Shown here: one piece after another, positions 6,500-13,532 of the stretch
How positions within the stretch are numbered: position 1 is the stretch's first letter
Layout of the letters: every line of letters starts with the position of its first letter
Source of the DNA: a virus
Reading direction: 5' to 3' (one strand)
Virus record (IMG/VR): IMGVR_UViG_3300013093_000143
Coordinates: 1 to 33,225 of that record
DNA: 33,225 nt
The notes under the pieces: model-generated
Seen by the model: only the letters and a program-made list of their open reading frames with translations
Told to the model about the DNA's origin: nothing
Database searches by the model: none
Translations under genes and position numbers: made by a program

Positions 6500-6616
6500 T
6501 TAAAAACCCCCCGTCGCGTAAAAATAGACTGTTAAACAAATAACGGCGATACATGCACCTAGCACGCAAGCACCCAAAATTTCCCATATGCTGACATCGT
6601 TTTTAGTGTTTTCCAT
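6500..6616 (-). CDS. Tiny single-pass membrane protein, 38 aa
   Basis: ATG 6616 is preceded by AAGGGG (7 nt spacing). The product is MENTKNDVSIWEILGACVLG followed by ACIAVICLTVYFYATGGF. About 10 polar residues are followed by a single hydrophobic helix of about 23 residues, so the N-terminus may be cytoplasmic or periplasmic. It fits exactly between its neighbours (2 nt gaps on both sides), which argues that it is a real gene. Small membrane proteins of phages include holins, superinfection-exclusion and anti-defence factors; nothing here separates these options. Confidence 0.65.
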   Translation of the reverse strand: MENTKNDVSIWEILGACVLGACIAVICLTVYFYATGGF

Positions 6617-6618
6617 TT

Positions 6619-6840
6619 TTAAACCCCTTCACTAGTTAAAAATTCATTGATAGCCGCCAGGGCGCTAGCATAGTTTTTGCCCTTGTTTACAATGCCGCCA
6701 TTCACGCCGCGCAAGGTCAAATTATTACCATAGCGGGTATCGATCGAGCCATAAAAACCACTGTCAAATAAAAAATTCATAACAAAGCCGCCGCCATTCG
6801 CGGGCTTTTTTGCGTACTCTATAACTTTAAAACTCTTCAT
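6619..6840 (-). CDS. Small hypothetical protein, 73 aa, first gene of the leftward operon
   Basis: Start ATG 6840 with AAGGGG and a 7-nt spacer. MKSFKVIEYAKKPANGGGFV... reads as a beta-rich domain (FLFDSGFYGSIDTRYGNN, LTLRGVNGG) ending in a helix (YASALAAINEFLTSE). No known family is recognised. It is the promoter-proximal gene, about 50 nt from the predicted transcription start. It is followed 2 nt later by the membrane-protein gene. Confidence 0.7.
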   Translation of the reverse strand: MKSFKVIEYAKKPANGGGFVMNFLFDSGFYGSIDTRYGNNLTLRGVNGGIVNKGKNYASALAAINEFLTSEGV

Positions 6841-6853
6841 TTTCTAGCCCCTT

Positions 6854-6875
6854 ATAGGTCAAATTGTCATTGTGT
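6854..6875 (+). repeat. Iteron-like motif, copy A (22-bp perfect partner at 7364)
   Basis: The core AGGTCAAATTGTCATTGTG with flanking bases forms a 22-bp sequence whose exact reverse complement is at 7364-7385. This copy lies in the 5' leader of the first leftward gene, downstream of its promoter, so a bound protein could also block leftward transcription. Confidence 0.8.
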
Positions 6876-6896
6876 TTATTGCGTTACTACAATTTC

Positions 6897-6924
6897 AGTA
6901 TAGCAAAGTTTTTGTAAGTGTAAA
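6897..6924 (-). promoter_or_regulatory. Promoter of the leftward small-gene operon
   Basis: On the minus strand: TTTACA (-35, 5 of 6 consensus, 6919-6924), a 16-bp spacer, and TATACT (-10, 5 of 6, 6897-6902) preceded by TGC, an extended -10. The predicted start is near 6890, about 50 nt before the first ATG. This is the best sigma70-type promoter seen in the window. Confidence 0.75.
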
Positions 6925-7059
6925 CAATTTTTTTACAATTATTTTGCTTTTTTGCAACAAGGCGGGGAATTGTCATTTTTTTGGGTCATGGTTCGGTCAT
7001 GGGTTTTGGGGGTGATGACCTAACAGGGCGGGCTTATAGCTAGCGGCTTTGAGCTGAAA

Positions 7060-7076
7060 ATAGGTCAAATTGTCAT
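7060..7076 (+). repeat. Iteron-like motif, copy B
   Basis: ATAGGTCAAATTGTCAT matches copy A over 17 bp in the same orientation, 206 bp downstream. It is followed immediately by the AT-rich tract 7077-7135. Confidence 0.75.
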
Positions 7077-7154
7077 ATTTTTTTTACTTTTTAGAATTCG
7101 AGTTGTAAAAAATAGGATATTTATATTTATTTTTTGGCGCTAACATTTTTGCAA

Positions 7155-7179
7155 ATGACAATTAACCTATTTGACCTAT
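7155..7179 (-). repeat. Iteron-like motif, copy C (split)
   Basis: On the plus strand ATGACAATT (7155-7163) and ATTTGACCTAT (7169-7179) are the two halves of the inverse motif, separated by five extra bases. TTTTGACCATGCC follows at 7184-7196, repeating the TTGACC half. It is a degenerate copy in reverse orientation. Confidence 0.6.
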
Positions 7180-7204
7180 GCCATTTTGACCATGCCAATA
7201 TGCG

Positions 7205-7457
7205 AATGGATAAGAGCTAAGAGCTATCAGTTTTGGGCTAATTGGTTTTTGCTAATAGCTAATAGCTAGGGGCTTTTTAATTTAGGTCAATTTTGATCGC
7301 GCCCCGCTCCGGTTTTAAATTTCAAGCCGTTAGCCCCTAGCTTTTAGCTTTGAGCTATCAGCTACACAATGACAATTTGACCTATTATTGTTTGACATAA
7401 TCTACCTTATACGCAATAAGCTATTAGCTAGGGGCTAGAGGCTTGTAGCTAGGGGCT
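7205..7457. repeat. Cluster of TAGC / AGCTAGGGGCT repeats
   Basis: AGCTAGGGGCT occurs at 7264-7274, 7426-7436 and 7447-7457, and inverted (AGCCCCTAGCT) at 7332-7342, among many AGCTAATAGCT, GAGCTATCAG and TTAGC words. The same 11-mer or its first ten bases recur at 4156-4166 and inside the large terminase gene at 8298-8307 and 9078-9088. It behaves as a dispersed short repeat and not as part of a gene. Confidence 0.7.
7364..7385 (-). repeat. Iteron-like motif, copy D (22-bp perfect partner of copy A)
   Basis: CACAATGACAATTTGACC with flanking bases is the exact 22-bp reverse complement of 6854-6875. Copies A and D bracket about 490 bp containing copies B and C, a partial TTAGGTCAA (7282-7290) and the AT-rich DNA. 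Confidence 0.8.
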
Positions 7458-7675
7458 TGCGTGGCTATATCGCCCGCTAAGCCTTATTCTATATGCCGCC
7501 GCTTTTTTGCCATATAAAATCGAAAAAGGGGGTCATTAAAATAGGTGGGTACGATGACGGGGTTTTTTATTCTGGTAACTACGCAAAAAAGTGCTTTGCA
7601 AAAGCCGAAAAAATTTTTGTAATTTTTAAAACTAAGTTAGTAGTCACTAACTATTAACCCATAGCCCACAACTAT

Positions 7676-7712
7676 AGGGTAAACCCTAATAACTTGCATA
7701 TTTAAGGGTTTA
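7676..7712. promoter_or_regulatory. Operator-like sites overlapping the late promoter
   Basis: AGGGTAAACCCT (7676-7687) is the exact reverse complement of the site at 3836-3847. A half-site AGGGTTTA (7705-7712) lies in the -35/-10 spacer of the promoter at 7694-7721. A protein bound to both would sit across the promoter, so repression (or activation from the upstream site) of the structural operon is plausible. Confidence 0.5.
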
Positions 7713-7721
7713 TGCTAATAT
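7694..7721 (+). promoter_or_regulatory. Promoter of the structural operon
   Basis: TTGCAT (7694-7699), a 16-bp spacer and TAATAT (7716-7721) preceded by TGC (extended -10). The predicted start is near 7728, 23 nt before the terS ATG. The -35 is weak, so an activator or a phage-modified polymerase may be needed. Confidence 0.5.
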
Positions 7722-7750
7722 CGGGCTATCGTCAATCTTAGGAGGTAATC

Positions 7751-8164
7751 ATGGAGCGTTTTACACCAGATCCCCTATTTTATTCAATTGACCATAAGAC
7801 CGATAAAATCGAAGCTACCGAAGAAGAGATTGCCAACATCTATGATGCTGCCTATCGCGGTCTTGCCGGTGACGCACTAGCTATAGCTGCTGGCTTTTTG
7901 CCCGTAGACTTCAATCGTCTTTGCCAATTTGACCCAAAAGCTGCCGAAGCGGTTATTTATGGTCGCGCTAAAAATCACGCAGATGTAAGCGGTTCCTTAA
8001 TGAGAAACGCTCTCAATGGCGACACCAAAGCTGCAACGACAGTGCTCACGCACTTACATGGCTGGAAACCTGCCAAGCCAGAAGCTGATAGCTCCAATGA
8101 ATTACGCATCGTCATTGAGAATACGCTGCCAGACCCCACCCCCGAGCAGAAAGCTATTAGCTAA
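7751..8164 (+). CDS. terS: Terminase small subunit (probable)
   Basis: A 137-residue protein starting behind AGGAGGT (7740-7746). It would recognise phage DNA and recruit the large subunit for packaging. The helical segment YRGLAGDALAIAAGFLPVDF (about 35-54) resembles the helix-turn-helix DNA-binding head of small terminases. The middle (SGSLMRNALNGDTKAATTVL) fits the oligomerisation helices, and the tail is acidic and flexible. The main evidence is position: its stop overlaps the large-subunit start by one base (TAATG), and it is first in the structural operon. No motif is diagnostic. Confidence 0.7.
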   Translation: MERFTPDPLFYSIDHKTDKIEATEEEIANIYDAAYRGLAGDALAIAAGFLPVDFNRLCQFDPKAAEAVIYGRAKNHADVSGSLMRNALNGDTKAATTVLTHLHGWKPAKPEADSSNELRIVIENTLPDPTPEQKAIS

Positions 8165-9450
8165 TGGCTGATACCCGTAGGGTCAAACTTCCAGTATTAC
8201 ATTCAGGGCAACACGCCCTGTTTTTACAGCAACAACGCTTAAACGCAGTGCGTTGTGGACGACGCTGGGGAAAAACACGCTTTCTGGAATGGCTTGCAGC
8301 TAGGGGCGCGGGCAATGGGCAATCCGTTGGCATCTTCGCGCCCGAACACAAACAACTTGCCGAGCCGTGGGATCACCTGCGCGACATGTTAGACCCCATC
8401 ATTAAAAGTGCCAACCGCAACGACGGTACCATCAAGTTACTCACTGGCGGCAAGATTGACTTCTGGACACTGAACGACAATGAGCTAGCAGGTCGCGGGC
8501 GCGAGTACAACTTGGTGCTGATTGACGAAGCCGGGTTTACCAAGTCACCGCAGATGAAAGATGAGATTTGGTTCAAGTCGATCAAGCCAACCATGTTGAC
8601 CACTCGCGGAGTATCGTGGGTATTCTCTACTCCGAACGGGCTAGATCCAGACAACTTCTTTTATGCAGCTTGTCAAGAACCCGACTTAGGGTTTAGCTCT
8701 TTCCATGCGCCTACTAGTACAAACCCTTATGTTCCGCTTGATGAATTGGAGCGCGAACGCGAGCGCAACCACCCGATGGTGTTCCAACAAGAGTTCTTGG
8801 CGGAATTCGTCGACTGGTCGAACATTGCGCTGTTCGGAGCCGACAAGCTATTGGTTGAGGGTTTACCCGTACAATACCCAACCAACTGCGACGCGGTGTA
8901 CGCCGTACTCGATACTGCGGTCAAAGGTGGTAAGCAGCATGACGGAACGGCTGTGGTGTTCTTTGCGCTCAACGAGTTTGGCGTACCGCTGACCATCTTA
9001 GACTGGGATGTCGTTCAGATTGATGGCGGACTGCTCGAGCATTGGATTCCCAGTGTGTTCTCAAGGCTAGAAGAGTTAGCTAGGGGCTGTGGGGCAAGGT
9101 ATGGTAGCGCGGGCGTGTTTGCCGAGGACACCGCGACAGGTTCGATCCTTCTGCAACAAGCTGCCAACCGCGGTTGGGCGATGCGCCCGATCGACAGTAA
9201 GTTGGTGCAAGCAGGCAAAGATGAACGCGCCGTCAGTGTGTCAGGTTACTACCATCAAGAAAAGCTCAAGATTAGCGAGTATGCGTACAACAAAACAGTG
9301 GCGTTTAAAGGCGCTACGCGAAATCACTTGCTGACACAATTGGCTTCCTTTAGACTAGGGGATCCAGACGCCCACAAGAGAAGTGACGATCTGTTAGACG
9401 CAACCGTCTATGGAATTGCGCTCGGATTAGGTAACAAACTCGGATTCTAG
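8164..9450 (+). CDS. terL: Terminase large subunit (ATPase and nuclease)
   Basis: The 428-residue motor that packages and cuts phage DNA at the portal. ATPase domain: Walker A-like CGRRWGKT (31-38), Walker B LVLIDEAG (117-124; Asp121, Glu122) and coupling motif FSTPNG (154-159). RNase H-like nuclease domain: VLDTAVKGG with Asp250, VFAEDTA with Asp322, and SDDLLDA with Asp409/Asp412, giving the expected three acidic clusters. The length is slightly short but complete. Two copies of the dispersed AGCTAGGGGC repeat lie inside the gene (8298-8307, 9078-9088), the first encoding AARGA and the second LARGC. The packaging type cannot be fixed from motifs alone. Confidence 0.95.
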   Translation: MADTRRVKLPVLHSGQHALFLQQQRLNAVRCGRRWGKTRFLEWLAARGAGNGQSVGIFAPEHKQLAEPWDHLRDMLDPIIKSANRNDGTIKLLTGGKIDFWTLNDNELAGRGREYNLVLIDEAGFTKSPQMKDEIWFKSIKPTMLTTRGVSWVFSTPNGLDPDNFFYAACQEPDLGFSSFHAPTSTNPYVPLDELERERERNHPMVFQQEFLAEFVDWSNIALFGADKLLVEGLPVQYPTNCDAVYAVLDTAVKGGKQHDGTAVVFFALNEFGVPLTILDWDVVQIDGGLLEHWIPSVFSRLEELARGCGARYGSAGVFAEDTATGSILLQQAANRGWAMRPIDSKLVQAGKDERAVSVSGYYHQEKLKISEYAYNKTVAFKGATRNHLLTQLASFRLGDPDAHKRSDDLLDATVYGIALGLGNKLGF

Positions 9451-9459
9451 TGGTATGAT
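9431..9459 (+). promoter_or_regulatory. Possible internal promoter before portal gene
   Basis: GTAACA (9431-9436), 17-bp spacer, TATGAT (9454-9459) preceded by TGG (extended -10). It overlaps the terL stop, and the predicted start is about 20 nt before the portal ATG. It may boost head gene expression separately from the terminase. Confidence 0.4.
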
Positions 9460-9485
9460 GGGCAATATATTTTTGGGAATAATCT

Positions 9486-10892
9486 ATGTCTGATATAAGC
9501 ATCTCCAATACATCCCTACCTTCTCCCTTGATGGAGTTTCTTCAGACGGATTCTATTGAACCGGGCAGTCCCGCAGGTTATCAGACTTGTAAAGCCATTT
9601 TTGAGTACCACCCGCTAGCTGCTAAGATTATTGAAAAACCCATCGTATTAGCTTTATCAAAACCACGTTTAATTGCGATGGATGTACACCCAAAAGAAAT
9701 GTTAATTAAAGCGTTTCATGAAGAGTGGAATAATTTAGATGCGACTAATCTTATCCGTGACGTAACCTTTCTTAAACGTGTATATGGTGTAGCCGCAATT
9801 GTTTATGGCGCCGAAGGTATTCCAACTGACCAAGAGATTGATCCTTGGAAGTTGCCCGATTTGAATTTGTACTTTAATAAACTTGACCCGTTAAACCTTG
9901 CTGGCTCAACCGTCACCAACCAAAACCCCAACGCGCCAGACTTTCAAAAGCCGTTATCGTACATTACGGCTGCGGGTCAACCTTATCATCCAAGTCGTAG
10001 CTGTATCGTGTTTAACAATACGCCGATTTATTTAAGCTTCCAGCCATCCGGTTTTGGTTTTACAGGTCGTTCAGTATTTCAGCGCGCCCTGTATCCTTTG
10101 AAATCATTCGTTCAGTCTATGGTTACTGACGATTTGGTCACTTTCAAGGCGGGTCTGCTGGTTATTAAGCAAAAACAATCAGGCTCTATCGTAAATCGTT
10201 TGATGCAAACAGCCGCTGGTATTAAGCGTAGCTACTTGCAACAAGGTACCACCGGTAACGTCTTATCAATTGATATTGATGAGGACATTGAGTCTATCGA
10301 CTTGAACAATACCGACACCGCGATGACTACTGCGCGTGATAACATTATCGCCAACATTGCAGCCGCAACCGACGTGCCAGCCATTCTCTTAAAAGATGAA
10401 GCTCTAGCCAACAGCTTTGCAGAAGGCAGTCAAGACGCAATTGCAATTGCTCAGTATGTCACAGGGTTACGCAACGATATGCGAACTTTGTTTGAATTTT
10501 TTGACAAAATCGTAATGCACCGCGCATGGAACAAACAATTTTTTGAAGCAATTCAAAATAAATATCCCGAAATGTACGCAGGAAAAACGTATGAACAAGC
10601 GTTCTACGAATGGAAAGATGCGTTTACTCCAAGTTGGGACTCTATGATCGAGGAAACTCCAAGCGAATTAGTTAAAACAGACGAAGTTAAGCTTAAAGGT
10701 ATGACTGAAGTACTTCGTACTCTTTTACCTGTAATTGACCCACAAAACAGAGCTAACTTAATTCAATGGGCGCAAGACAATCTGTCTGAAATGCCAGAAA
10801 TGTTTAAATCGAATATGCAATTGGATATGGATGATATTGCGGAATACGAAATTCCAATCCCAGAACAGACTAATTTACCTAAATTAGCTTAA
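9486..10892 (+). CDS. Portal protein (DUF1073-like)
   Basis: A 468-residue protein directly after terL, where the portal is expected. Portals form the dodecameric ring at the packaging vertex and nucleate the head. The N-terminal region (HPLAAKIIEKPIVLAL, about 42-57) leads to a mixed alpha/beta body. The DUF1073-like signature PAILLKDEALANSFAEGSQD is near 298-317, followed by the long stem helices (YVTGLRNDMRTLFEFFDKIV). The C-terminus is acidic and helical. It starts at ATG 9486 after GGGAAT. The 266-aa minor head protein follows 10 nt downstream. Family assignment is from overall pattern and gene order. Confidence 0.85.
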   Translation: MSDISISNTSLPSPLMEFLQTDSIEPGSPAGYQTCKAIFEYHPLAAKIIEKPIVLALSKPRLIAMDVHPKEMLIKAFHEEWNNLDATNLIRDVTFLKRVYGVAAIVYGAEGIPTDQEIDPWKLPDLNLYFNKLDPLNLAGSTVTNQNPNAPDFQKPLSYITAAGQPYHPSRSCIVFNNTPIYLSFQPSGFGFTGRSVFQRALYPLKSFVQSMVTDDLVTFKAGLLVIKQKQSGSIVNRLMQTAAGIKRSYLQQGTTGNVLSIDIDEDIESIDLNNTDTAMTTARDNIIANIAAATDVPAILLKDEALANSFAEGSQDAIAIAQYVTGLRNDMRTLFEFFDKIVMHRAWNKQFFEAIQNKYPEMYAGKTYEQAFYEWKDAFTPSWDSMIEETPSELVKTDEVKLKGMTEVLRTLLPVIDPQNRANLIQWAQDNLSEMPEMFKSNMQLDMDDIAEYEIPIPEQTNLPKLA

Positions 10893-10902
10893 AGACAAAG
10901 CA

Positions 10903-11703
10903 ATGACTTTCTACGAAGTCCTTACGCAAGCGGTCAATTACTACATCACATATGGCTTTGAGAACGAAGCTAGACTTAAATATTGGATGGAAGAGCTTAA
11001 AACTGCGGCTGTAAAATCATTAATTACGCCTGAAAAGCTGCAAAAAGAATTAGAGCGCTCTTTAAAAGGTGCTTTTGACCGCTTAGTGACCAAAGGTGGG
11101 CTTGTAAACAAGGATGTTAGCCGCTTTACTGTGGATAAACTGACCCCTAGATTGCGCGCTGAATTGGATCGCCGCATCGTTGCGAGTGCCAACTTAATCA
11201 AATATAACCGTGAAGAATCGATTAGCAACACGCTGCGTCGCTTTTCCGGATGGGCTACATCGATTCCGCCCGGCGGAAGTAAGACGATCAATCGTCAAGA
11301 AGAGAAAAAACACATTAAAAAAGAGCTCGGCATGCTGCCGTTTAAAGAGCGCCGCGTCATTATTGACCAAACGCACAAACTAGTAGCCAATATCAATGAA
11401 ATCGTAGCGCTCGATGCGGGCGCGATTGCTGCACAATGGCATAGCAATTGGCGTCAAGCGAACTACGATTATCGCGAAGATCACCGTGAATTGGATGACA
11501 AAATATTTTTGATACGCAATAGCTGGGCGCAAAAAAATGGTTACGTCAAACCAAAAAATGGCTATACTACGGATGTAGTCGCTCCCGGCGAAGAGGTATA
11601 TTGTCGGTGTAGGTATAAGTATTTATACCGGGTGAGTCAACTGCCCGACGAAATGATTACCCAAAAAGGTAAAGAAGCGTTACAATCCAAGAAAATTTAT
11701 TAG
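10903..11703 (+). CDS. Minor head / head morphogenesis protein (Mu gpF-like)
   Basis: A 266-residue basic, helical protein between portal and protease, where SPP1 gp7/Mu gpF-type minor head proteins lie. The C-terminal signature of that family is visible: HSNWRQANYDYREDHRELDD (about 184-204), PGEEVYCRCRYKYL, with a spaced His and paired Cys. Such proteins associate with the portal and are packaged in the head, possibly ejected with the DNA. The ribosome-binding site is poor, so it may be translated by coupling with the portal gene. Confidence 0.8.
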   Translation: MTFYEVLTQAVNYYITYGFENEARLKYWMEELKTAAVKSLITPEKLQKELERSLKGAFDRLVTKGGLVNKDVSRFTVDKLTPRLRAELDRRIVASANLIKYNREESISNTLRRFSGWATSIPPGGSKTINRQEEKKHIKKELGMLPFKERRVIIDQTHKLVANINEIVALDAGAIAAQWHSNWRQANYDYREDHRELDDKIFLIRNSWAQKNGYVKPKNGYTTDVVAPGEEVYCRCRYKYLYRVSQLPDEMITQKGKEALQSKKIY

Positions 11704-11714
11704 GGTTTTAACCT

Positions 11715-13532
11715 ATGCCATTTCAGTCGGAAAACCAACGAAAAGCAATGTACGCCGCTGCTGCGGGCAAGTCTAATATTGGTATTCCAAAATCAGTAGG
11801 TGAAAAATTCGTAAAACACAAAGATGACAGCGAGGAAGAAAACCTCGAATGGCTCAATGAACTTCTATTAAAAGAAATGAAAGTAAAAGCATTAAAAGAG
11901 GATTCTTTGATATCTGCGCCCGTCCTTTTGGCGCCTACAGAGTTTGAAACTGACAGCAATATTGTGGTTCGCAAAGGCGAATTAAGCCACGAATTACGCA
12001 AATTACAGATCAAAGACATTGGCGAAAAGCTGTATCAAGTCGCTCAACATGTTAAAGACATGAAAAAAGATGACGATTGCGACGAAGAAGTAGTACCTCG
12101 CTTTGGTGTTGAAGATTCTGAGGCTTGGCAAACTAAAGAGGGTAAAAACAAAAATGGCGGTTTAAATGAAAAAGGTCGTGAGTCCTATAACAAGGAACAT
12201 GGCGCCCATTTAAAAGCCCCGCAACCTGAAGGTGGTTCTCGTAAAGAGTCTTTCTGCGCTCGCATGAAAGGCATGAAAGCCAAATTAACGTCCGAAAAGA
12301 CCGCACACGATCCTAATTCACGGATTAATAAATCTTTAAAAAAGTGGAAATGCGATGCTGATGAGGCACAAAGCCATTTAGAAGAAATGTGCGACGCTTT
12401 GATTGAGTACGCTCAAGCTATCCCTGATAGTGACCCATGTTGGGAAGGTTACACTCAATATGGCATGAAAGAAAAAGACGGGAAAAGCGTACCAAATTGC
12501 GTACCAGATGCCGAAAACGAAGCAATTGAACAAAATGCTAAATTAGTTCCAGAGCCACCAAAAGAAGTAAAACCTGAAGATAACATGGGCGGCGCTCAAG
12601 GTAGAGCTGCTGGCATTATGTTTATTACCCCGAACGAAGAAGTTTTAATGATTCGTAGAGGTATGGGCGGAGGTGATTATCCCGGAACTTGGTGTATTCC
12701 CGGCGGACACCAAAAAGGTAATGAAACCATTGAAGAATGCGCTCGCCGTGAATGTTTAGAAGAAACTGGCATTGACTACAAAGGCAAGCTAGAAGTTCTT
12801 TATGATGACGGACAATTCTGCTATTACGTTGCTCACAATTTCTCGAAAGAAGAAGTAAAACTAAATTACGAATCTTCTGGTTCTGATTGGTGTAGCCCAA
12901 CAGTGCCGCCAATGCCACTACATCCGGGCTTAGAAAATGCGTTCAAAATTGCTATGGCTAAGACTGAAACTGATGTAGCCAAATTAATCGCTGAAGGTTT
13001 ATTAGCTAGCCCACAGATGTACGCCAACATTGCTTTGCTAGCAATTCGCATCACAGGTACTGGTTTAGCGTTCCGTTCAAGCATTGGCGAACATGTTTGG
13101 CGTGATCCATCTTTGTATTTAAACGATGAGTTTTTACAGCGTTGTAACGGCTTGATGGTAATCATGGATCATCCTGAAACTCAAGTATTAACAACCGAAG
13201 AGTTTAAAAATCGTGCAGTTGGTTCTGTTTTGCTACCTTACATTAAAGGCGATGAAGTCTGGGGTATTGCAAAGATCTATGACCAAGATGCGATTTCCGA
13301 AATTTTGGAAGGCGAAGTATCGACTTCCCCAGCAGTTGTTTTTGACCAAACTGCTGGTAACATTACACTTACAACCGAGAATGGCGAGCCACTCTTGATT
13401 GAGGGTGTGCCATTCCTGCTGGATCACATAGCAATCGTTACGAAAGCTAGGGGTTCAAAGGGAGTATGGGACAAAGGCGGCGACGCCGCTGGAGTTTTAT
13501 TAACTAACAATGAGGTGTCTGAAAATGACTGA
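11715..13532 (+). CDS. Composite capsid protease: small head modules + Nudix hydrolase + DUF2213-like prohead protease
   Basis: A 605-residue mosaic. Residues 1-35 (PFQSENQRKAMYAAAAGKS) match a short module common in phage head genes. Residues 135-213 (NKNGGLNEKGRESYNKEHGA, RKESFCARMKGM, LKKWKC) look like DUF6321. Residues 241-263 carry CWEGYTQYGMKEKDGKSVPN then CVP, another recurring phage motif. Residues 298-400 hold a Nudix fold with an intact box: GHQKGNETIEEC then ARRECLEETGI (331-353). Residues 436-590 resemble the DUF2213 prohead protease, with MDHP (His486), VSTSPAV (Ser536/Ser538) and LDHIAI (His571) as candidate catalytic residues. The protease would remove scaffold during head maturation; the Nudix substrate is unknown. 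The reading frame is continuous. The next start overlaps its last 8 nt. Confidence 0.8.
   Translation: MPFQSENQRKAMYAAAAGKSNIGIPKSVGEKFVKHKDDSEEENLEWLNELLLKEMKVKALKEDSLISAPVLLAPTEFETDSNIVVRKGELSHELRKLQIKDIGEKLYQVAQHVKDMKKDDDCDEEVVPRFGVEDSEAWQTKEGKNKNGGLNEKGRESYNKEHGAHLKAPQPEGGSRKESFCARMKGMKAKLTSEKTAHDPNSRINKSLKKWKCDADEAQSHLEEMCDALIEYAQAIPDSDPCWEGYTQYGMKEKDGKSVPNCVPDAENEAIEQNAKLVPEPPKEVKPEDNMGGAQGRAAGIMFITPNEEVLMIRRGMGGGDYPGTWCIPGGHQKGNETIEECARRECLEETGIDYKGKLEVLYDDGQFCYYVAHNFSKEEVKLNYESSGSDWCSPTVPPMPLHPGLENAFKIAMAKTETDVAKLIAEGLLASPQMYANIALLAIRITGTGLAFRSSIGEHVWRDPSLYLNDEFLQRCNGLMVIMDHPETQVLTTEEFKNRAVGSVLLPYIKGDEVWGIAKIYDQDAISEILEGEVSTSPAVVFDQTAGNITLTTENGEPLLIEGVPFLLDHIAIVTKARGSKGVWDKGGDAAGVLLTNNEVSEND

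Larger units (their letters stand above)
6841..7750. other. Non-coding switch region between divergent operons; candidate replication origin
   Basis: Nine hundred bases without a gene separate the leftward small-gene operon from the rightward structural operon. Contents, left to right: the leftward promoter (6897-6924); GGTCATGG direct repeats spaced 11 bp apart (6984-6991 and 6995-7002); at least four copies of an ATAGGTCAAATTGTCAT-type motif in both orientations (6854-7385); AT-rich tracts (about 6919-6960 and 7077-7135); a field of TAGC/AGCTAGGGGCT repeats (about 7205-7457); GTTAGT-AGTC-ACTAAC (7636-7651); AGGGTAAACCCT (7676-7687); and the rightward promoter. Iterons beside AT-rich DNA are typical of origins, but operators for a regulator would look similar. 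Confidence 0.55.

Noticed and set aside
7541-7625. Short 22-codon ORF (MTGFFILVTTQKSALQKPKK...) in the switch region
   Set aside because: No ribosome-binding site and too short to separate from chance.
13510-13525. ATG 13510 as start of the scaffold gene
   Set aside because: No ribosome-binding site upstream, whereas ATG 13525 follows GAGGTG at 8 nt.
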